DNA from: Mycolicibacterium stellerae
GTDB taxonomy: Bacteria; Actinomycetota; Actinomycetes; Mycobacteriales; Mycobacteriaceae
Direction of reading: 5' to 3'
DNA: 64,000 nucleotides
NCBI RefSeq assembly: GCF_003719305.1
Contig: NZ_RARC01000004.1
Location: 124,001-188,000 of the forward strand
Part shown: positions 59,630-64,000 of the stretch, piece by piece
Layout of the letters: each line of letters starts with the position of its first letter
Numbering within the stretch: position 1 is the stretch's first letter
Program-made: the position numbers and the translations under genes
Notes under the pieces: generated by a model
What the model saw: only the letters and a program-made list of their open reading frames with translations
What the model was told of the DNA's origin: nothing
Databases searched by the model: none

Positions 59630-60400
59630 ATGTCCGCCCCCGTCAATGTGTGGTGCGTCTCGTTGGCTGAGTACCAACTGGACGAGCTCGCACGGATCTC
59701 GGGAGTCAGTCCGCGCAATATCCGCGCATACCGTGAGCGCGGGCTGCTCGACCCGCCCCGGCGCCAGGGCCGGTCGGCGTTCTACGACGACTACCACCTG
59801 TCCCAGCTGAAAACCATCAACCAGCTGCTTCGCAAGGGTTTCAACAGCGCGCACATCGCCGAGTTCTTCGCCCGCATGCGCGAGGGCCACGACTTGGCGG
59901 CGATTCTGGGCGTCCAGCAGGCGATTCTGGGCAGCAAGGCCGACGATTCCGTCGCCGAGCCCGCGGCTCTCGATATCGATCCCGATGGTGACGAGGCCCA
60001 GCGGCTGGTGTCGTGCGGGCTTGCCGAATTCGTCGAGAACTCGGTTGCCCTCGTTCATCCGGCGATAGCCGAGATCGTCACGCGTTCAACGGATCAACTC
60101 TCCTCCGTTCAGATGATTTTGCGGGTGGTCGATTCCACCGGCGGCACGATCGACGAACTGGCGGCCACACTGGTTGGCGCGATCGAGGAGGCCGTCACCG
60201 CCCGCTACGGGTCCGGGTATGTGCCCAAGCCGCAAGAGTCCGACGAGGTGGCCGCGCTCATCGCGGACTACCGTGATCTCGGCATCGCACTCGCCACCCA
60301 CCTGCTCGACAAGGGATTGCGGCGGCACATGGTGTCTGCCTTCTCCGACTACACCACCGGGATCGGGGCCCGCGGGAACTGGATACCGGCCGGCTCCTAG
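59630..60400 (+). CDS. MerR family transcriptional regulator
   Basis: A 256-residue regulator from ATG 59630; GTG 59648 and TTG 59663 are shorter alternatives, and no ribosome site is strong. The HTH region is YQLDELARISGVSPRNIRAY followed by RERGLLDPPRRQGRSAFYDD and the wing/coiled helix LKTINQLLRKGFNSAHIAEF. The long C-terminal domain (about 110-256) is not a metal-binding one and probably senses an organic ligand. It ends 3 bp before the convergent ABC importer and may regulate it or the MFS gene. Confidence 0.85.
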   Translation: MSAPVNVWCVSLAEYQLDELARISGVSPRNIRAYRERGLLDPPRRQGRSAFYDDYHLSQLKTINQLLRKGFNSAHIAEFFARMREGHDLAAILGVQQAILGSKADDSVAEPAALDIDPDGDEAQRLVSCGLAEFVENSVALVHPAIAEIVTRSTDQLSSVQMILRVVDSTGGTIDELAATLVGAIEEAVTARYGSGYVPKPQESDEVAALIADYRDLGIALATHLLDKGLRRHMVSAFSDYTTGIGARGNWIPAGS

Positions 60401-60403
60401 AGC

Positions 60404-61204
60404 TCACACCCGCGTTGTCGCGGGGTCGCCGCCGAACCTCTGGGCCAGCCACACCGGGATGATCGCAACCACGGTCAGGGCCGCCGCGACGACGTTGATG
60501 ACCGGAGCCTGGTTGGGCCGGAACAGGTTTCCGAAGATCCAGATCGGCAGCGTCTGCACCGTCGGACCCGCGGTGAACGTCGTCACCACTATTTCGTCGA
60601 AGCTGAGCGCAAAGGCCAGAATCGCGCCTGCGACGAGCGCGCCGCGCATCATCGGGAAGGTCACGTAACGGAAGGTCTGCCACGGCGAGGCGCCGAGGTC
60701 AGCCGACGCATCCTCCAGGCTGGCGCCCAGCCGCCGCAGCCTCGCCTGCGTGTTGTTGAACACGATGACGACGCAGAACGTGGCATGACCGACGATCACC
60801 GTCGCCAAGCCCAGCGTGACGCCGAGTGCCGACGTGAATGTCGCGTTCAGCGCGATACCGGTGACGATACCCGGCAGCGTGATCGGTAGCACCACAAGGA
60901 AACTGACGACCTCGCGGCCGAAGAACCTGTACCGCTGCACCGCGAACGCGGCCATGGTGCCGAGGACCAACGCGATCGCCGTCGCCCCGAGGCCAACCAC
61001 CGCCGAATTGGCCAACGACGTCCACATCCCCTCGCTGTGCCATGCCACCACCCACCATTGCGTCGTGAAGCCGCTCGGCGGGAAGGCGAAGGTGCGCGAT
61101 GAATTGAATGCGTTGACGAGCACCAGAGCCAACGGGGCATAGAGGAACAGAAGGATCAAAACGGTCCATGTCCGTACCGCATGCCGCGCACCGCCGGAGA
61201 GCAT
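60404..61204 (-). CDS. ABC transporter permease, polyamine-type (PotC-like)
   Basis: A 266-residue permease from ATG 61204, whose first bases overlap the previous stop (ATGA). Six hydrophobic segments, with the EAA loop region ASLEDASADLGASPWQTFRY, which contacts the ATPase. The LPITLPGIVTGIAL segment is characteristic of the PotC/PotI branch. It forms the channel with the neighbouring PotB-like permease. Fourth gene of the transporter operon. Confidence 0.9.
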   Translation of the reverse strand: MLSGGARHAVRTWTVLILLFLYAPLALVLVNAFNSSRTFAFPPSGFTTQWWVVAWHSEGMWTSLANSAVVGLGATAIALVLGTMAAFAVQRYRFFGREVVSFLVVLPITLPGIVTGIALNATFTSALGVTLGLATVIVGHATFCVVIVFNNTQARLRRLGASLEDASADLGASPWQTFRYVTFPMMRGALVAGAILAFALSFDEIVVTTFTAGPTVQTLPIWIFGNLFRPNQAPVINVVAAALTVVAIIPVWLAQRFGGDPATTRV

Positions 61205-62061
61205 CAGACGTTCTCCAGCGCGCCGGTCCGGCGCATCGCCAGCAGGTACAGGATGATCGCGGCAAGCGGAATGATCGACAGCGCAGCGGCGAGCGGTTGG
61301 TTGTTGGCGGTCACCAACTGGCCGTAGATGACATTGCCCAGCAGTTGCGTCTTGCCCCCCACAATGGTCACCGCGATGTAGTCGCCGAGCGACAGCGAGA
61401 AAGTGAAGATCGAACCGGCGGCGATGCCGGGAAATACCAACGGCGCCATCACCATTCGCGCCGTCGACAGGTCGGAGGCGCCGAGGTCCGAGCTGGCATC
61501 GATCAATGAGTCGGGCACGCGGTCGAACGCCGCGAACACCGGGATGATCATGTAGGGCAACCACAGGTAGGTCAGCGTGATCACGGTAGCCGTCAGGCCG
61601 TATCCCGGTGTGTAGCCACCGGCCCACGCCAGCGGACCCTCAGGGGAGAGCAGCATCCGCCACGCGTACGCCTTCACCAGATAGCTTGCCCACAGCGGCG
61701 TCGTCACCGCGATCACCAACAGCAACCGCATTCGCGGCGAGGCCACCTTGGCCATGTACAACGCCAGCGGCACCGCCAGCACGATGCAGATCACCGTGAC
61801 TACCAGGGCAACGCCGAGTGTGCGCAGCGTGGTGACCCGGAACACCGTCTCGGTGAACGCCGCCACGATGTTGTGGGTGGTGAACTTGTGTACCACCGCA
61901 CCGGTGAAGCTGTTGGTGCTCCAGAACGCCGAGACGAGAAGCACCGCAAGCGATCCCAGGTAGGCCAGCACCAGCCAGGCCATCGGCGGGACCAGAAGAA
62001 AGACAAGCCCGGCGCGTCGCCGGAGCCGATGCGGCGGCGACATTCGAGTCAGCGTGGACAC
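61204..62061 (-). CDS. ABC transporter permease, polyamine-type (PotB-like)
   Basis: A 285-residue permease. I use GTG 62061, which overlaps the end of the binding-protein gene by about 20 bp; GTG 62103/62115 or ATG 62043 are possible. Six hydrophobic segments follow a short basic N-terminus (PPHRLRRRAGLVFLLVPP). The EAA loop is DASSDLGASDLSTARMVMAP. LVKAYAWRMLLSPEGPLAW is typical of PotB/PotH. Pairs with the next permease. Confidence 0.88.
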   Translation of the reverse strand: MSTLTRMSPPHRLRRRAGLVFLLVPPMAWLVLAYLGSLAVLLVSAFWSTNSFTGAVVHKFTTHNIVAAFTETVFRVTTLRTLGVALVVTVICIVLAVPLALYMAKVASPRMRLLLVIAVTTPLWASYLVKAYAWRMLLSPEGPLAWAGGYTPGYGLTATVITLTYLWLPYMIIPVFAAFDRVPDSLIDASSDLGASDLSTARMVMAPLVFPGIAAGSIFTFSLSLGDYIAVTIVGGKTQLLGNVIYGQLVTANNQPLAAALSIIPLAAIILYLLAMRRTGALENV

Positions 62062-62081
62062 CGAGATCGGAGCGGCCTCTG

Positions 62082-63266
62082 TTACCCCTTGATCTGCTGC
62101 CACTTGGTGACCCACTCGTCGTAGGTCGTGCAGTTGTCACCGCTGCCGTCGACACAGTTCTTCTGTGGCGTCGTCCAGTAGTGGATCTGCGCCGCGTAGT
62201 CGGCGTCCGTCGCGTGGAAGATGTCGCAGAAGTCCTTCTCGGTGGTGTACTCGCACGCCTTGGTCTGGCCCGGTGCCTCGCCGAAGTATTCGGCCACCTG
62301 CGCGTTGATCTTCGGTGACGTGATCCAGTCCATCCACTTGTACATGCAGTTCGGATGCGCGGCCTTCGACGAGATCATCCAGGTGTCAGACCATCCCGTG
62401 GCACCCTCCTTCGGAAGCACGGTGTTGACCTGGACCTTGTTGTCGGTGCCGATCAGGTTGGCGATCACCTGCCAGGTGGTGCCGATCACCGACGTGCCGG
62501 ACTCGAACGCCTGCACCTCTTTGGTGTAGTCCGACCAATACTCGCTGACGTTCTCGCGCTGCTTCTTGAGCAATTCGGCTGCGGCGTCAAGCTGCTGCGA
62601 GGTGAGCGAGTACGGATCCTTGATGCCCAACTCCGGCTTCGACTTCATCAGATACAGCGCCGCATCGGCGATGTAGATGGGGGAGTCGTATGCGGTCACC
62701 TTGCCCTTGTATTTGTCGGCGCCATCGAACACCGCACCCCATGAGTTCGGCGCGTCACGCACGACGTCGAGGTTGTACATCAACAGGTTGGCGCCCCAAC
62801 CGTGGGGGATGCCGTACATCTGGCCGTCGACCGAGTTCCACGACTTGTCCTTGAGGAAGTCGGAGATCGTCGCGTAGCTCGGCACCAGGTCGGTGTTCAC
62901 CGGCGCGACGTCGCCCGCGTAGATCAGCCGCAGCGTCGCGTCACCCGAAGCCGACACCCCGTCGTACTGCCCGGTGCGCATCAGCTGGACCATCTCGTCG
63001 GATGTGTTGCCCAGCTTGACGTTCACCTGACAGCCGGTCTCCTTCTCAAATGGCGTCACCCAGTCGACGGTCTTGTCGTTGGAGCCGTCCTCGGCATAGC
63101 CGGCCCACGCGATGAGGTTGAGCTCACCTTCGCCGTCACCGATCGAGCTCAGCTTCTCGAGCTTCGGCGGGGCCTCACCCGTGCCGGACTCCTCGGAGCC
63201 CGAACACCCGACGATCAGCGCGGCGCACGCGCCGAGCACAAGACCCATCCGGACGGTTGCTTTCAT
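62082..63266 (-). CDS. ABC transporter substrate-binding lipoprotein (PotD/PotF-like)
   Basis: A 394-residue exported lipoprotein from ATG 63266 with GAGGAG upstream. The signal peptide ends in LIVGC (Cys21). The mature part has the family features LNLIAWAGYAEDG, GCQVNVKLGNTSDEMV, YGIPHGWGANLLMYN and WSDTWMISSKAAHPN. Cys pairs at the C-terminus (ACEYTTEKDFC, NCVDGSGDNC) suggest two disulfides. It captures polyamines or a similar cationic ligand outside the membrane. The upstream readable frame is antisense noise. Confidence 0.9.
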   Translation of the reverse strand: MKATVRMGLVLGACAALIVGCSGSEESGTGEAPPKLEKLSSIGDGEGELNLIAWAGYAEDGSNDKTVDWVTPFEKETGCQVNVKLGNTSDEMVQLMRTGQYDGVSASGDATLRLIYAGDVAPVNTDLVPSYATISDFLKDKSWNSVDGQMYGIPHGWGANLLMYNLDVVRDAPNSWGAVFDGADKYKGKVTAYDSPIYIADAALYLMKSKPELGIKDPYSLTSQQLDAAAELLKKQRENVSEYWSDYTKEVQAFESGTSVIGTTWQVIANLIGTDNKVQVNTVLPKEGATGWSDTWMISSKAAHPNCMYKWMDWITSPKINAQVAEYFGEAPGQTKACEYTTEKDFCDIFHATDADYAAQIHYWTTPQKNCVDGSGDNCTTYDEWVTKWQQIKG

Positions 63267-63268
63267 GG

Positions 63269-64000
63269 CTACTCCTCGTTTGACAGTTGATGAAGGGCTT
63301 TTTCGGGCCACGCCAACGTGATTGGGGTGCCATGCGTAAGGTCCGGCGGCAACCAGGTGCTGGCCGTGAGCACGGTCGCGGTCAGGGTGATCCCCGAGGG
63401 GGTCGACGCGGCGATCTTCGTGGTCGGGCCGGCGTAGATGACCTCGAGGACCGTCGCGTCCACCGTTCGGACGCCGGATACCGGATCGGTGCCCGGTGCG
63501 AAGACCGCGATACGTTCGGGCCGCACGACGAACGTGCCCGGTCGGCCGACGAGTGCCTGCGCGTCGGGTCCGTCGAGCACGTTTGAGGTTCCGACAAAGT
63601 CGGCGACGAACCGGTTCGCCGGGTTCTCGTAGACGTCGCGGGCCTTGCCGATCTGTTCGATGCGGCCGTTGTTGAACACCGCCAGCCGGTCGCACAGGGT
63701 CAGGGCCTCGTCCTGATCGTGGGTCACGATGACGAATGTGATGCCGACCTCGCGCTGGATCTCCTTCAGCTCGATCTGCATCTGTTCGCGCAGTTTGAGA
63801 TCGAGTGCGCCGAGGGGCTCGTCGAGCAGCAGCACCCGGGGACGGCCGACCAGGGCGCGTGCCAACGCCACCCGCTGACGCTGACCGCCCGACAGCTGTG
63901 CGGGCTTCCGAGACGCCTCGCCGCTCAATCGGACCATGTCGAGCGCATCCGAAGTGCGCCTGCGGCGTTCGTCGCGCGCCACTCCTTTGACCTTCAGTCC
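63269..64000 (-). CDS. ABC transporter ATP-binding protein (PotA-like), 5' end beyond window
   Basis: C-terminal 243 residues of an ABC ATPase; the reading frame remains open to base 64000 ([15 protein letters not shown] at the edge), so the Walker A portion lies outside. Present are the signature [15 protein letters not shown], Walker [13 protein letters not shown], the switch His in [11 protein letters not shown], and a TOBE domain ([22 protein letters not shown]). It drives the PotD/B/C importer; a 2-bp gap precedes the binding-protein start. Confidence 0.93.
   Translation of the reverse strand, partial: GLKVKGVARDERRRRTSDALDMVRLSGEASRKPAQLSGGQRQRVALARALVGRPRVLLLDEPLGALDLKLREQMQIELKEIQREVGITFVIVTHDQDEALTLCDRLAVFNNGRIEQIGKARDVYENPANRFVADFVGTSNVLDGPDAQALVGRPGTFVVRPERIAVFAPGTDPVSGVRTVDATVLEVIYAGPTTKIAASTPSGITLTATVLTASTWLPPDLTHGTPITLAWPEKALHQLSNEE

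Noticed and set aside
63267..63695. N-terminal extension of the binding-protein gene
   Set aside because: It overlaps the ATPase gene in another frame and would put Arg-rich sequence before a clear lipoprotein signal peptide.
1..64000. KstR-type operator (AACNNGTT within TNNAAC..GTTNNA) for a cholesterol regulon
   Set aside because: I looked at the intergenic regions and found no convincing copy, so assignment to the KstR regulon is not supported.
1..64000. CRISPR arrays, tRNA/rRNA genes, insertion sequences or phage genes
   Set aside because: No regularly spaced repeats, cloverleaf-like sequence, transposase or integrase motif was seen.

Overview
The window is high-GC mycobacterial chromosome. 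The evidence is a complete yrbE-mce operon with Mce-associated genes, MspA-type porin genes, a mycofactocin-type dehydrogenase, many FadE/FadD/EchA-like genes, PknH-type sensor lipoproteins, and GTG/TTG starts with 4-bp ATGA overlaps. The content is that of an environmental, fast-growing type rather than a reduced pathogen, but I cannot name the species. I see no rRNA, tRNA, CRISPR array, insertion sequence or phage gene.

Layout. 0-6.4 kb: amidohydrolase, then a plus-strand acyl-CoA catabolic operon (short plus long acyl-CoA dehydrogenase pair, hydratase, a third dehydrogenase, SDR). 6.4-10 kb: secreted and cell-wall proteins, including two tandem MspA-family porins. 10-13.3 kb: hydratase with a small upstream gene, amidase, secreted protein. 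13.4-16.6 kb (minus): SDR, mycofactocin-type SDR, [3Fe-4S] ferredoxin and P450, an oxidation module diverging from 16.8-22 kb (plus): aldehyde dehydrogenase, CoA-transferase, HMG-CoA-synthase-like/OB fusion and SCP2-thiolase. These run directly into yrbEA-yrbEB-mceA-F (22-31.6 kb), which encodes a lipid importer. 31.6-36.3 kb: small secreted proteins, a P450 divergent from a TetR, and a second TetR. 36.3-38.8 kb: a four-gene membrane operon of two paralogous polytopic proteins plus cytochrome-oxidase subunit III-like and IV-like proteins, with no catalytic oxidase subunit. 38.8-48.3 kb: thiolase/DUF35 pair, NTF2-like protein, SDR, MDR, VOC, hydratase, two acyl-CoA synthetases and an amidohydrolase. 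48.4-49.9 kb: two Mce-associated membrane proteins. 49.9-53.3 kb: hydratase, CoA-transferase and amidohydrolase, of which the first two look domain-permuted. 53.3-60.4 kb: housekeeping and accessory genes (DoxX, PPOX, a 37-residue protein, SARP-like regulator, epimerase, LtrA, ChaB, MFS, MerR). 60.4-64 kb: a polyamine-type ABC importer whose ATPase runs off the right edge.

How it fits together. Mce proteins would import a hydrophobic substrate. P450/ferredoxin, SDRs and aldehyde dehydrogenase would oxidise it to an acid. The acyl-CoA synthetases or CoA-transferases would activate it. Acyl-CoA dehydrogenases, hydratases and thiolase/DUF35 aldolase-type enzymes would shorten it. The substrate cannot be read from the sequence. 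A steroid- or terpenoid-like side chain is suggested by the short/long acyl-CoA dehydrogenase pair and the Ltp/DUF35 enzymes.

The most interesting signal is regulatory. A 15-bp inverted repeat, GAGAAT-N3-ATTCTC, occurs perfectly in front of the operons at 1.3 kb and 45.6 kb. Degenerate or half-site forms occur near 16.6, 32.2, 40.4 and 44.0 kb, which suggests that one unlinked repressor controls much of the catabolic island. Two further operator systems sit beside the two TetR genes.
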